Made by a program: the position numbers and the translations under genes. The notes under the pieces are model-generated. The model saw only the letters and a program-made list of their open reading frames with translations, had not been told where the DNA came from and did not search any database. From Sepioteuthis lessoniana (taxonomy: Eukaryota; Mollusca; Cephalopoda; Myopsida; Loliginidae), in the NCBI GenBank assembly GCA_963585895.1, contig CAUZXS010005791.1:1-64000 (forward strand): a stretch of 64,000 nucleotides of DNA. Direction: 5' to 3'. Positions 53,801 to 57,890 of this stretch are shown here, piece by piece. Positions within the stretch are counted from its first letter, which is position 1; each line of letters begins with the position of its first letter.

Positions 53801-56198
53801 GATAGTAATAGATATGAGACAAAGACACACATTTATATTTTTCCTTTATGTCTTGGTTCACTATCATTCAATGGGTGAGGAAATTCTCCCTGAATACAAT
53901 TGAAAGGTGTTAAAAATGCATTAGTCATTTCTTGGGTATATATGTGTCCTTATTTGGTATTTAAATCTTTAAAATAAAATTCTAACCAACCAACCAACCA
54001 ACCAATCAAATGTATCAAAAGCAATTCTATGTACATTTTTATATGGAAATCAATTTTTAAAAAAACTAAAAATTAGTGTAATCTGTGTTCTTATTCAAAT
54101 ATAGTAGTTTTTCAAATTTGATATATTTTATTAAAACATAATACTTTCACCTGCAGACTTCCATATGTCAATATTCCAATGAAAGCATCCTGATATTTGT
54201 ATTTTTCTTTTTATTTATAGTATTATGCCAATGAATGAGTGTGTCAAGTATTTCTACAAATCAACAAGTAAGTAACATTTTTATTTAACTTTTTGTTTCA
54301 TTAAGTTTTGCTTCATTGTAGATTAGGGTTATAGTAATAATATATAATGGTTATCATCGTAGAAAATGGACACAGTGAAACGAGTTCAAACCCTAGACAA
54401 GACTGATTGCATTTCACATAGCACTAATACCCTTGGGAAAGGTATGAATCCAATTATTCTCCCTTCAGCTATGGGTAAATAGTAGAGCAGACTAGGTTCT
54501 TCAGCCTTGGTGAGGCAACTAGACTAGAAGGAAAACTCTGAATTCAAACCTGTTAAACTCTGCTTAAAAATTGACCTCGTGTCATATCTTGCTTGAGTGG
54601 AGGGGTTGGTAAATATATATAGTAATAATATTCTATTCTCACTTCAGCTATGGGTAGATAGTAGGACAGACTAAGTTTTTTAATACAGCAACCAGTCTAG
54701 GAGGAAGAAAACTCAAACCTGTTGAATTCCACTTAAAGAATTTACCTATATTGCATCCTGCTTTTGCAAAGGGCTTATATATATTATATATGATTGCTAA
54801 ATATGATTTTTAAATAAATAGTTTGTCAAGAAAATTATTTTTAAATGGACCAGAGCTCATTTGGTTGCACATTATATGGTTTCAAGTATTCCTATCAAAC
54901 ACTAATACACCTGGCATAGTCTCATTTGCATAGGAACAGCGAGAGTCTGTGTTACTCACACAAGATAATCAAATATAAAAGTGACTGTGTGTCGCCATTT
55001 TGCTTTTTTTTTTGTTAAGTGACTGAACCCTACAGAATATGCCCACACACTAGTCAGGTAAGTTACGATTTTCCCTACAGAAAGAAAGTCAATGTTAAAA
55101 CATTTCAGTTTTAATGAACCTTCATCGGGACGTTAAAATGGTGAAACAAGTGTTGATAGATTGACACTAGCAATGATGTTTAAACAAATGAAACCACTAA
55201 GAGATACAACAGATTGCCAGTGCCAATCATGTGATAATTTTTTTAAAAAGAATGCTGATTGATTGAACAGTTATCTGATCTTTCTTTGTATATATTCTTC
55301 CTTTCCCCTGTTATTGTATTTTATTAAACATCCATCGTTGTTCTATCAACAGTTGTTTCACCATTTTAAAGTCCTGATGAAGGTCCAAAACTGAAACCGT
55401 TTAGTTTCAACTTTCCTTCGTTATAAATTCATCACTTTTGGATTACCTGGTTTTTTAGTTTTCCCTATATATATGCATATATATAAAGTGGCATTAGATT
55501 ACCATCAAGGATTGATATGCCATTTAAAAAAATCACCTATCCTAATCTTACAACATCAGACCTTATGTAGACTTCTGTACTCTTGGAAATTGCAGTGTAA
55601 TATTGAAACATGAGGGCATACAAAGAAGAGTGACATGATAAAAAGATCAAAAGATTACAGTTCTTGGAAGAGATTAGAGAAATTAGGATTCACTGCTAGA
55701 AAGAAGAATGACAGGTGGTGAAATTGAAACTTTTAAAATAATTAATGGATTTTCTAATTATAGGAGACATTTTTTTTCAAGATTTTTCCTCAAACCATAA
55801 ATTTACTATGAAGATAAATTTCCAAAAGTCTACTATCCAAGTGGAATTTTTTGGCGAATATTTTTTAAACAAAATACCTAATCAGATAAAAAACAGAAAT
55901 TGTGTAGAAAATTTTCAGATTAAATTGAAGGATTTAAAAAAATCCTAAGAATCCTAAATCCTATTCATTCTGATTTTAAGATTGTAACAAGGAAGCAGCA
56001 CTAGAAATGGCTTCTTTGCACCCGGCACAGCTTTTGGGAATTACCAATCAAAAAGGTTCCTTGAATTTTGGTACTGATGCTGACTTTGTCTTGCTTGATG
56101 ACGAACTTAATGTGCAAGCGACATATATTGCTTCTGAGTTAGCCTGGGAGAATCCTTCAGCCCGTAAAGGTGTAAAAAAGTACTCCTTGCAAAACTGA
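20499..56198 (+). CDS. AMDHD2: AMDHD2, N-acetylglucosamine-6-phosphate deacetylase (whole gene model, 9 coding exons)
   Basis: The enzyme hydrolyses GlcNAc-6-phosphate to glucosamine-6-phosphate and acetate, returning amino sugar to the hexosamine pathway; it is a soluble amidohydrolase-superfamily protein. Joining 20499-20718, 21314-21453, 24078-24132, 29755-29964, 32082-32170, 35102-35246, 41631-41760, 54221-54267 and 55981-56198 gives one open frame of 1254 nt, i.e. 417 residues; the human protein is about 409. All introns are GT-AG, with phases 1,0,1,1,0,1,2,1. Visible family motifs are DVQIN (about residue 70), HLEGPF with metal ligand Glu143, SLGHS (His210), THLFNAM (His231), HHRDP (His240-241), IADGVHTHP (His271) and TDAVPAMG (Asp293, catalytic acid/base). 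Nothing is frameshifted or stopped, so the gene looks functional. Exon joins are from my own reading and lack transcript support. Confidence 0.95.
20785..21018 (+). repeat. SINE family 1, complete copy in AMDHD2 intron
   Basis: The head has GCCCTTGGCATAATGGTTAA (A-box) and AAGTTCGAACGCCAG (a good polymerase III B-box). The body and the tail GGCATTAAATAACACATCAA..ATATGCCATTTAAC follow. It lies 66 bp after the first coding exon's donor. Confidence 0.85.
21314..21453 (+). CDS. AMDHD2: AMDHD2 coding exon 2
   Basis: The acceptor is TTCTTTGAAG at 21313 and the donor GAG|GTAATT after 21453. It encodes about residues 74-120, including GVDFS and the family motif GVTSFCPT. The first residues read NG-VE-GVDF where the human enzyme has NG-GF-GVDF, so the length is conserved but two residues differ. 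A second AG lies 9 nt downstream (21321-21322) and could give a form three residues shorter. Phase 0 at the 3' end. Confidence 0.9.
21905..22115 (+). repeat. LINE leader-like repeat
   Basis: GGTGGCTGAGCAGTCGGTAA, CACTTTGGCCCTTACTAGGC, TCTGGTCAATCAGCTG and GTAGCTGAGAGTCAATTGTG match, in order, the leader of the LINE at 14515-14770. A further copy lies at 47455-47590/47855-47905. Confidence 0.65.
22116..22790. repeat. ~70 bp minisatellite with TA runs
   Basis: Units with CATTTAACTGTGTGCAAACA at 22120-22370 and 22675-22790. (TA)n lies at 22399-22460 and 22621-22650. Unclassified AT-rich sequence lies between. Confidence 0.75.
22795..23195 (-). mobile_element. RTE-like LINE 3' fragment
   Basis: The reverse strand reads the C-terminus of an endonuclease-reverse transcriptase: a [22 protein letters not shown] stretch and [14 protein letters not shown] residues, then a 3' end rich in GATGATGATGA. 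Related pieces lie at 32490, 39190, 42040 and 62140. Confidence 0.7.
23193..23247 (+). repeat. 54 bp direct repeat, copy 1
   Basis: CCTGGTCAAAGGAGCTAACA..GAAACTCTTTTTTTAAAAAC is repeated essentially unchanged at 23656-23711. Confidence 0.85.
23656..23711 (+). repeat. 54 bp direct repeat, copy 2
   Basis: Same sequence as 23193-23247; about 410 bp of otherwise unclassified sequence lies between. Confidence 0.85.
24078..24132 (+). CDS. AMDHD2: AMDHD2 coding exon 3 (55 nt small exon)
   Basis: A 55 nt exon between an acceptor ending CCTTTAG (24077) and the donor TTG|GTAAGT after 24132. It encodes [19 protein letters not shown] once the split glycine is completed from the next exon. This matches the short stretch before the HLEGPF motif in the human protein, which also ends GAGVLG. 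It starts about 23 bp after a (TA)n/(TG)n microsatellite, close to the branch-point region. Without it the phases of the flanking exons do not match, which supports the call. Confidence 0.9.
24149..24475 (+). repeat. TCTA/ATCT-rich tract
   Basis: Degenerate tetranucleotide repeat with pure ATCT at about 24345-24371, directly after small exon 24078-24132. The open frame here is repeat-derived. Confidence 0.85.
24480..24705 (+). mobile_element. solo LTR, 226 bp
   Basis: Begins TGTTGTGG and ends CCATAACA. The 5 bp direct repeat ATTAT flanks it on both sides (24475-24479 and 24706-24710). AATAAA lies at about 24570. No internal retroelement sequence is present, so it is the product of LTR-LTR recombination. 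Confidence 0.85.
24762..25978 (-). mobile_element. mariner transposon, copy 2
   Basis: Terminal inverted repeats of ~30 bp (AAGTTTCCAGACTTTTTTCG at 24778; complement at 25945-25970). Minus-strand 25297-24833 encodes the catalytic part, with HQDNAPVHN (second Asp) and [12 protein letters not shown], where the third catalytic Asp of the D,D34D triad is Val. The N-terminal part at 25634-25434 lacks sequence present in the other copies. Inactive. Confidence 0.88.
25983..26027. repeat. (TA)n with CACCAGGTG flanks
   Basis: GGCACCTGGTGTATAT..ATACACACACCAGGTG forms a short hairpin around the TA run, between the mariner end and the palindrome. Confidence 0.7.
26028..26513. repeat. ~490 bp near-perfect palindrome
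   Basis: The arm 26028-26245 (CTATCTAGGGTGGGGGGTTC..GACTGATTGTTGTTTTTTTC) is repeated in reverse complement at 26290-26513 (GAAAAAAACAACAATCAGTC..GAACCCCCCACCCTAGATAG). The centre is an A/(TA)n/T spacer. Arms differ at only a handful of positions. No coding frame. Confidence 0.92.
26700..26935 (+). repeat. composite repeat head, diverged
   Basis: TTGGCTGGAACTGCAGAATA, CATTGCCATTTCTCCCAG and GGGTCCTATCTATGGGTTAA match the 230 bp head; a short CTAAACTGAATTGTTTGAAA minisatellite follows. Confidence 0.7.
27131..27343 (+). repeat. tandem duplication, two ~107 bp units
   Basis: GCCTCAGGCACCAGGC..AGGGATAGAGCCTATG..GAGCTAGTCTTT occurs at 27131-27238 and again at 27239-27343. The sequence to 27700 is more GC-rich than its surroundings but unassigned. 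Confidence 0.8.
27858..29532 (+). mobile_element. Tc1-type transposon, interrupted
   Basis: CAGTCAACAGCAAAATTATT at 27858 and the complement near 29510-29532 (AAATAATTTCATCATTGACTG) are terminal inverted repeats flanked by TA. Inside are remnants of a Tc1 transposase: the N-terminal helix-turn-helix at 27985-28200 and catalytic pieces to 29300, including sequence for ..[11 protein letters not shown] at about 29128. A composite repeat (28229-28815) splits it, and there are many stops. Confidence 0.8.
28229..28815 (-). repeat. composite repeat (tail, minisatellite, head) inserted in Tc1
   Basis: On the minus strand the order is head (28815-28590, GGGGTAAGACTCCCCCAACA-like), then the TACTTATGCTAAACTGAATA minisatellite, then the tail AAACGGATTTGGCGTTAAAT..GGTTGATATGCCATAAAA at 28330-28270. 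This is the complete head-satellite-tail order. Confidence 0.8.
29627..29696. repeat. 70 bp hairpin just upstream of AMDHD2 exon 4
   Basis: GAGTTTAAACTGTTCATATC..GTCTTTC pairs with GAAAGACAGATATGAACTGT..AAACTC; only one position is mismatched over about 28 bp. It ends 58 bp before the exon. Confidence 0.85.
29755..29964 (+). CDS. AMDHD2: AMDHD2 coding exon 4, metal-binding HLEGPF
   Basis: The acceptor is GTTCCCCTTTAG at 29754 and the donor CTTG|GTAAGT after 29964. The exon starts in phase 1, completing a glycine, then reads [16 protein letters not shown]. The Glu of HLEGPF is residue 143 of the model, the same number as the metal ligand in human AMDHD2. The exon ends VSL plus the first base of the Gly of the SLGHS motif. 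A 70 bp hairpin lies just upstream in the intron (29627-29696). Confidence 0.95.
30065..30660 (+). repeat. composite repeat head and ~70 bp minisatellite
   Basis: The head at 30070-30290 is diverged (GAATAGACCAACTGTACCTC..CATCATTGCCATTACTTCCA). Seven to eight units with CTTGAAACCATTTAACTG and GTGCAAACAAATGATTAATA follow. Confidence 0.75.
30669..31586. mobile_element. 5'-truncated LINE copy with 5' inversion
   Basis: 30669-31239 is on the minus strand and equals LINE positions ~19098-19695 (RNase H, including FSDSLSVL with an intact Asp). 31240-31586 is on the plus strand and equals LINE ~19712-20075 (zinc motif, 3' UTR, tail). The direct repeat AACAAATGAG at 30659-30668 and 31587-31596 is a candidate target duplication. 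This is the signature of twin priming. It is inserted within the ~70 bp minisatellite. Confidence 0.85.
31677..31850 (-). repeat. SINE family 1 fragments, reverse
   Basis: The body complement (CTCATACCCTTTCCCAAGAG) is followed by a second tail and body complement (GGCATATTAATCTTTATGTG..CCCAAAGCTGGGATGATACG), so one fragment sits against another. A (TA)n run precedes. Confidence 0.65.
32082..32170 (+). CDS. AMDHD2: AMDHD2 coding exon 5, His metal ligands
   Basis: The acceptor is TTTATTTCAG at 32081 and the donor TCG|GTAAGC after 32170. The exon encodes [19 protein letters not shown]. His210 (SLGHS) and His231 (THLFNAM) correspond to the two metal-binding histidines of the family. Phase 0 at the 3' end. 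Confidence 0.95.
32490..32965 (+). mobile_element. RTE-like LINE 3' fragment
   Basis: Translation in pieces gives [27 protein letters not shown], then [22 protein letters not shown] sequence and an end with [19 protein letters not shown] residues before GATAATGATGATAG. Stops interrupt it. The open frames on either strand here are relics of this element. Confidence 0.7.
32966..33480. other. unassigned spacer
   Basis: Small open frames on both strands but no recognised domain; slightly more GC-rich at 33240-33440. Confidence 0.5.
33481..34510 (+). repeat. complete composite repeat: minisatellite, head, minisatellite, tail
   Basis: 33481-33665 holds ~70 bp units. 33672-33905 is the head (GCCCTGTCAGCTGGGGCTGT..GCCCTATCTATGGGTTAAGT). 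33906-34438 is the TTATGCTAAACTGAATTGTT minisatellite. 34440-34500 is the tail (ATGGATTTGGCGTTAAATAA..GGTTGATATGCCATAAAACC). Confidence 0.8.
34788..34970 (-). repeat. SINE family 1
   Basis: Reverse copy with the tail complement TAGCATATCAATGCCAAAGC, the body complement ATCCATAGCTGGGGTGATAAG, and the head complement ending CTAGTTAACCACTATGCCAC (A-box complement). Confidence 0.75.
35102..35246 (+). CDS. AMDHD2: AMDHD2 coding exon 6, substrate-binding region
   Basis: The acceptor is TTTTTCTCTTGCAG at 35101. The exon encodes [25 protein letters not shown], with substrate-contacting histidines at about residues 240-241 and 271. The donor is AAAG|GTTATC after 35246, a weak GT donor without the usual purine at +3, but it is the only one that keeps frame with exon 7. 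A fairly intact mariner remnant begins about 185 bp downstream in the intron. Confidence 0.93.
35431..36766 (-). mobile_element. mariner transposon, copy 3
   Basis: Full length by its ends: AATAAGTTTCCAGACTTTTT near 35444 and its complement near 36730-36758. The transposase is broken: 36392-36177 encodes the helix-turn-helix part, 36140-35628 the catalytic domain with [16 protein letters not shown] (first Asp) and HQGNAPVHN, where the second catalytic Asp is Gly. A frame shift near 35735 moves [12 protein letters not shown] (third Asp) to another frame. Confidence 0.88.
37138..39066 (-). mobile_element. decayed Ty3/gypsy pol
   Basis: On the minus strand, in order: RT (39066-38719, with [10 protein letters not shown] and SLGYKI), RNase H (38750-38505 and 38372-38190, with [12 protein letters not shown] and [13 protein letters not shown]), integrase core (37916-37461, with [11 protein letters not shown] and [15 protein letters not shown]), and a C-terminal tail (37380-37138). 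Stops and frame shifts separate all parts. No LTRs recognised at its ends. Confidence 0.82.
39190..39850 (-). mobile_element. RTE-like LINE reverse transcriptase fragment
   Basis: The reverse strand carries remnants such as [19 protein letters not shown] and LFIICQDN (motif B/C region) with frame shifts. It belongs to the same broad family as the fragments at 32.5 and 42.1 kb but covers a more N-terminal part. A solo LTR sits at its right edge. Confidence 0.6.
39855..40359. mobile_element. solo LTR, 505 bp
   Basis: Begins TGTTGTATA and ends TATACAACA, a perfect 9 bp terminal inverted repeat. The tetranucleotide ATAT flanks both sides. AATAAA lies at about 40248. The 91-codon open frame at 39977-40252 falls wholly inside it, so it is not a host gene. 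Confidence 0.75.
40460..41115 (+). repeat. ~70 bp minisatellite with an unassigned insert
   Basis: Units with CTTGAAACCATTTAG and CAAACAAATAATTAATGTTA at 40470-40690 and 40940-41110. The GC-richer 40700-40935 between them is unassigned. Confidence 0.7.
41403..41444 (-). ncRNA. hammerhead-ribozyme-like motif, type 3
   Basis: On the minus strand: TCCC (stem I), CTGATGA (41440-41434), stem II TGGCCC/GGGCA around AAAGTC, GAAA, ATA, CTT (triplet), GGGA (stem I partner, 4 bp). Both core boxes are intact and stem II is strong. It lies 190 bp upstream of AMDHD2 exon 7 on the opposite strand, next to a SINE-like tail at 41520-41575. Confidence 0.5.
41631..41760 (+). CDS. AMDHD2: AMDHD2 coding exon 7, catalytic Asp
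   Basis: The acceptor is a T-rich tract ending TTTTTTAG at 41630 and the donor GGAAG|GTGAGT after 41760. The exon encodes [28 protein letters not shown]. Asp293 in TDAVPAMG is the catalytic acid/base of the family. It ends in phase 2 within the Ser of CGRS/CGS, completed by the next exon. Confidence 0.95.
41885..42000 (+). repeat. (TA)n and SINE/LINE-type tail
   Basis: (TA)n at 41901-41928, then GGGATTTGGCTTTAAATAAC and GGTTGATAAGCCATAGAA, the shared 3' tail. Confidence 0.75.
42040..42462 (+). mobile_element. RTE-like LINE fragment, left part (split by LTR element)
   Basis: Pieces such as [36 protein letters not shown] and [12 protein letters not shown] show the RT C-terminal region with stops. 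The frame R-T-R-Y-A-E-H-C-W continues exactly across the LTR element into 46041. Confidence 0.75.
42463..42768 (-). mobile_element. 3' LTR of the young element
   Basis: Its partner is 45735-46040. The three differences are near positions 33, 51 and 260 of the LTR. The pol frame extends ~60 nt into it, ending at 42706. Confidence 0.95.
42706..43821 (-). CDS. pol, integrase core and C-terminus
   Basis: 371 codons in the same frame as the upstream pol segment. The integrase catalytic core shows VMDIFHVG (first Asp), [10 protein letters not shown] (second Asp) and [12 protein letters not shown] (Glu), the D,D35E pattern. Then comes [20 protein letters not shown] and a Pro/Thr-rich tail. It inserts element cDNA. 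One TGA separates it from the RT/RNase H segment, and the 22 codons between are otherwise open. Very little decay, consistent with near-identical LTRs. Confidence 0.9.
   Translation of the reverse strand: MTPSPEWPFQQIVMDIFHVGHVTYLACAYRLTGWLILYHLKPGHATTSKLMSICRQLFQTYGTPEEISTDGGQPFTSTAFQEFLQTWGVKHRRSSVAYPQSNGRAELAVKTAKRIVNGNTDTQGSLDNDKAAQAILQYRNTPIQGIGLSPAQLLLHRQLRDSIPSQPFLYKPHPEWIAAAQRREVILHKRNAKLVERYNRHTHNLCPLQAGDTVTIQNPLNRRWNTTGKKISALPERQYRIRVDGSGRITLRNRRFLKKCNLKPTPTPIPSATLGPTIPSTDATVTHPPLSPCDSTCTATRPQQQTTHISPRLQSSRIPRALSRLLPHNKPGIKERHTSQATRPTRGGEGRCRTQQYTTAIIVTIITATLT
43888..45708 (-). CDS. pol, reverse transcriptase, RNase H and integrase zinc domain
   Basis: 606 codons, open from just inside the primer-binding site. 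The RT spans roughly residues 35-210 with [16 protein letters not shown] (motif A), RMPQGYVAS (motif B) and VVDDTLLYD (motif C; V-V-D-D rather than the usual Y/F-x-D-D). RNase H has [31 protein letters not shown] and VVTDHQPL. The C-terminus enters the integrase HHCC domain ([14 protein letters not shown]). It stops at TGA 43888-43890. No ATG opens the frame before RT, and gag and protease are missing, so expression of its own is doubtful. Confidence 0.92.
   Translation of the reverse strand: MREEPIGFRIHIHLKEGSTPKARHNPIPVPYHNKEQVKEALWEDVKRGIISPVPIGTPTDWCSTMVITAKKNGKPRRTVHYQHLNSQCKRETHHTSSPFQLSLQVPPNTKKTVLDAVDGYHSISLDEESQPLTTFITEWGRFMYLRMPQGYVASGDAYTRRYDEIIKDIPCKIKVVDDTLLYDKTIRDTFYHTLDYLSLCETNGIVINKDKFQFCQDVVQFGGLQITPTGVTPSNNLLNATSSFPSPKNITDARSWFGLVNQVAWAYSLSPIMLPFRELVKKNSNFVWNEGLEKAFQQSKQVIVGLVKKGVTTFDINRTNCLAPDWSKDGMGFLLLQKHCTCPTEKAPVFCPDGWHIVFAGSRFCTDAERRYAPIEGEAAAIAWSLEKCRLFIIGCPNVIVVTDHQPLTGIFGDRDLGKINNPHLFRLKEKCLRYHFSIQHCPGKWHRGADAISRNPVATVESLISICPTNPSPKDIHLSNSRDVAMELAAIQAAVNIDNNTTVITPDHIRASGRNDKTYTTLINAINQGFSPKRNLTEPDIRDFWEVRHRLSNDRGLVLMDRRIVIPKPLRKKILHCLRSAHQGVDGMKARANDSVYWPGMNASI
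45735..46040 (-). mobile_element. 5' LTR of the young element
   Basis: 306 bp, same ends as the 3' LTR, followed at 45734 (reading down the minus strand) by the primer-binding site. Confidence 0.95.
46041..46260 (+). mobile_element. RTE-like LINE fragment, right part
   Basis: It continues the interrupted LINE: after the CTGAA target duplicate come CATTGCTGGAAAAGTAAAGA and AGTGACATTCTTCAGTGGAC, ending with TTGATGATGATGATAACTG. Confidence 0.75.
46349..46575 (+). repeat. SINE family 1
   Basis: Head GTCCCCTTTGTATAATGGCG and GTGAATTCAAACTCTAG, body CCCCAGCTATGGATTAGATA, tail GGCATTAAATAACCCACAAA..GATATGCCATTAAA. Complete. Confidence 0.8.
46628..47165 (+). repeat. composite repeat: head, minisatellite, tail
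   Basis: The head (5'-truncated) is TCTGCAGAGGGGTAAGACCT..GGGCCCTATCTATGGGTTAA, then TTATGCTAAACTGAATTGTT units to 47090, then the tail ATGGATTTGGCGTTAAATAA..GGTTGATATGTCATAAAACC. Confidence 0.8.
47180..47285 (+). repeat. SINE family 1, 3' part
   Basis: CTAGCTATAGGTTAAATAGT, GGCTTTAGCATTAGATAATC, GTTGATATGCCATTAAAC. Confidence 0.7.
47455..47905 (+). repeat. LINE leader-like repeat interrupted by a reverse family 2 SINE
   Basis: 47455-47590 and 47855-47905 together match 21905-22115. The SINE (47592-47830, minus strand, CTACACCAAGGTGTAGGGGA) sits between them. Confidence 0.7.
47906..48100 (+). repeat. ~70 bp minisatellite
   Basis: Units with CTTGAAACCATTTAACTATG and GTGCAAACAAATAATCAATA. 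Confidence 0.75.
48101..49190 (+). other. unassigned, GC-richer, LTR-like region
   Basis: 48200-49190 is less AT-rich than the rest. TATATAACAGTTGTGGGCTCGTC at 48620 resembles an LTR end followed by a primer-binding site (compare the TGGGGGCTCGTC type). No matching second LTR and no coding domain were found. Two small frames (48610-48804 minus, 48790-48993 plus) are unrecognised. It could be a decayed retroelement. Confidence 0.35.
49191..49420 (+). repeat. ~70 bp minisatellite
   Basis: CTTGAAACCATTTAACTATG, GTATAAACAAATGATTGATA units. Confidence 0.75.
49461..50795 (-). mobile_element. mariner transposon, copy 4
   Basis: Terminal repeats at 49472 (AATAAGTTTCCAGACTTTTT) and 50755-50785 (diverged complement). 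Minus-strand frames are 50369-50184 (helix-turn-helix), 50168-49902 (first Asp in [12 protein letters not shown]) and 49968-49741, with HQGNAPVHN (Asp to Gly, as in copy 3). A TGA then replaces Pro in the SPDLAPCD motif. Not functional. Confidence 0.88.
50815..51018. repeat. ~200 bp imperfect palindrome related to 26.0-26.5 kb
   Basis: AACAACAATCAGTCACATTA..CATCCTGTTAAAAAGCATT pairs with AATGCTTTTTAACAGGATGG..GTGATCAATTGTTGTT around 50930. The left arm matches the inner arm of the larger palindrome (GTTCTAAAAAATTAACTGGA). Confidence 0.8.
51165..51370 (+). repeat. SINE family 2
   Basis: Head GGCCTAATGGGTAGAGTGTC and CTAGGGTTCAAGACTC, body GGTAAAGTGGAGCAATTC..CCCTACACCTTGGCGTTGTAG. The 5' side is a (TA)n run. 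Confidence 0.8.
51391..53760 (+). mobile_element. second Tc1-type transposon, interrupted and decayed
   Basis: The left end is ACAGGAGTTGGACCAAATAA at 51391. Transposase pieces: HTH at 52170-52330 (..[19 protein letters not shown]), central part 52481-52780 ([16 protein letters not shown], then GGGSMMIWG), and a C-terminal part 53421-53660 ([17 protein letters not shown], including the catalytic Glu). The DNDP motif is lost. Two stretches (about 51555-52130 and 52921-53374) look like later insertions. The right end is not clear. Confidence 0.75.
52921..53374. mobile_element. insertion within the Tc1, flanked by 10 bp direct repeat
   Basis: AACAAAATTT occurs at 52911-52920 and 53375-53384. 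The insert has a tandem TTATAAGGTAAAG-type stretch (53010-53110) and, on the minus strand, a TATAAAAAGAACTCC box. It may be a solo LTR, but the ends are not TG..CA at the repeat borders. Its two open frames are unrecognised. Confidence 0.5.
54221..54267 (+). CDS. AMDHD2: AMDHD2 coding exon 8 (47 nt small exon)
   Basis: A 47 nt exon between an acceptor ending TTTATTTATAG (54220) and the donor ACAA|GTAAGT after 54267. It encodes [16 protein letters not shown], matching the human SGSIAPMDVCVRHFLQAT segment. Phases (2 in, 1 out) fit both neighbours. The preceding intron of ~12.5 kb is the longest in the gene and holds the LTR element, an RTE fragment, a mariner and a Tc1. Confidence 0.9.
54345..54780 (+). 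repeat. SINE family 1-like pieces
   Basis: ACGAGTTCAAACCCTAGACA, TACCCTTGGGAAAGGTATGA and TTCAGCTATGGGTAAATAGT, then a second partial duplicate at 54630-54760 with the same GCTATGGGTAGATAGTAG..AGACTAAG order. Confidence 0.6.
55085..55134 (-). ncRNA. hammerhead-like motif, type 1, core variant
   Basis: On the minus strand: AACGTC, CCGATGA (U4 to C), stem II AGGTT/AAACT, GAAA, ATT triplet, GACTTT. Stem II is the best preserved of the family, but the first core box is changed. Confidence 0.45.
55368..55414 (+). ncRNA. hammerhead-like motif, type 1
   Basis: AAAGTC, CTGATGA (55374-55380), AGG..CT, GAAA (55393-55396), then a loop and AACTTT (one change from the perfect partner GACTTT). Both core boxes are intact; the cleavage triplet is uncertain. 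Confidence 0.45.
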
Positions 56199-56209
56199 AG
56201 TTGACAAAT
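55981..56209 (+). CDS. AMDHD2: AMDHD2 last coding exon with stop, followed by a likely 3'-UTR donor
   Basis: The acceptor is CTGATTTTAAG at 55980. It encodes [20 protein letters not shown] then [20 protein letters not shown], the C-terminal motifs of the family, and stops at TGA 56196-56198 after KYSLQN. A good donor, AAAT|GTGAGT, lies 11 nt after the stop (after 56209). It would splice to 58586. Because the junction is so close to the stop, nonsense-mediated decay is not expected. Confidence 0.93.
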
Positions 56210-56229
56210 GTGAGTATTCAATCTATTTT

Positions 56230-57890
56230 AATTTTACATGGTTGAGTCAAAAGTTTTGCAATATTTTTGCACGATTTGGTAGCTTTTTGCCAAGTTTGAG
56301 AAGGGGGCAAATCACACTAGTTTGTGAGATGCCAAGCCCGCCTGATACTCTTTCTGAGTGCTACTCACCTAGTTTGCTTTTGTGGCTTGGTGCAAGGCCT
56401 CAAAATTCATGGTTTTAAGCTGAGTTGATCATGCCTGATCTTCAAGGTTCTTACAACCTGAGTGAAATCTCTTCAAACATCTGCTTACTGTACTGGGATA
56501 AACTGTACCTTCACTTTCTGTTCAACAAATATTTTTGTACCATAATAGTACAAAATGTTTAGGTGGCCAGACTCTCTGATCTTCTGCTTATATGTTCTTT
56601 GGGTTGACTTGGGTTCATCTTGCTGTCTATTTCAGTTTTTAATAAAGGGGCACAACAACTTTGTTTGTTTTTTTAGATGTCTTTATTTCCCTCAAGTCCC
56701 ATGTAGCCATGCAGATGGGGAATTAGCCATTCCAATCACCCATCTATTGTCTTCAATGCCTGCTACTAATCTGAAATACTCAATCTCAATTGCCTGTTCC
56801 CATGATTGAACCAACCAATTGGAGAACTGCAATCACAATCTGTTTTTTCCATGACTCTTCAAATTAATGAATTACCAGTTAAATTTTTGAATTCAAATAT
56901 TTACACTACCTAACAAAATGAAAACACCCTACTGATTATGTAACATTTTTGGTTGCTTCCTCTATGTTATGGTCCAGTTTGAACTTATAACAAATAAATT
57001 CTCAAATTAGACTACATCATATATTCATCTGTGTGGCTTTCAAATCATACACAGACTGAAGCAATGCACAACATGTCAACACACCACATACCACAATGCT
57101 ACCAACCACCACCGGTACCTTTCCACAGCTTGTACTGCTTTGGTCATGTGATATCATCATCTCCATATTGCACCAACAGCAAAGATTTCCTTGACTTGCG
57201 CTCAGAAATCACCATTTCTTCAGGAATGTAGAATTTCAAATTAGCCCCATATCAAATATGTTGCCCAAGTTCATAGGCTCTGCCAGTCATACGTGCTTAT
57301 CTCTCAATCTTTGCTTGTAATAATGCTCATGCAATAGTTGGACACCCCACAAGATATATTTAGATGTCGTTATGTCCTCAGTACACACAACACATGCCAC
57401 TGAGAATTCCTTGAGCCCTTTCCAGATTACTCCTGCATAATATTGTAGACCTGTCTGCTTCTCATAAGGCCTTGCCTGCAAGAAAGGAGATGTGGTAGCA
57501 AGAGGGAATTATCTCCCTTGTTTCAAAGGATTATTTCAAGCAATCCCTGTATTGCATCTTTGATACTGTGCTGTTACAATGGTCAATATTGTATTATACA
57601 ACTGGAGAGAATACTTCTTCAAAATCAATCTCTTCATCTTGTGAGAATCCCTAGGCCTCAAAATATTGCCTTGAAACAGTCACTAGAGTTATCAGAATTC
57701 TGCTTTATCTTAAAAACAATTGCAAAAGGTTCAACCAATTTCCACATCTTCTAGTGACTGATATTTGCTGTCTCTTCTGGACCAAGCCACTTTGGTTATT
57801 GTTGGCTTATCTATGTCTACAAGCAGACTAACTGCACACTGGCAATATGTGCAAACTTTCCAACTAGCTTTACTTAATTCAGTTGGGTTT
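56230..57890. other. unassigned intronic or UTR-intron spacer
   Basis: Lies between the AMDHD2 stop exon and the putative terminal exon. GTCAAAAGTTTTGCAATATT near 56248 resembles a DNA-transposon end. No coding frame recognised; the small frames have no motifs. Confidence 0.45.

Larger units (their letters stand above)
55085..55414. repeat. 330 bp foldback with hammerhead-like ends
   Basis: AAAGTCAATGTTAAAACATT..ACGTTAAAATGGTGAAACAA (left) pairs with TTGTTTCACCATTTTAAAGT..GTTTCAACTTT (right). The interior again has paired segments (GATAATTTTTTTAAAAAGAATG region). It is the same family as the outer part of the 13.6-14.2 kb element. Confidence 0.75.
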
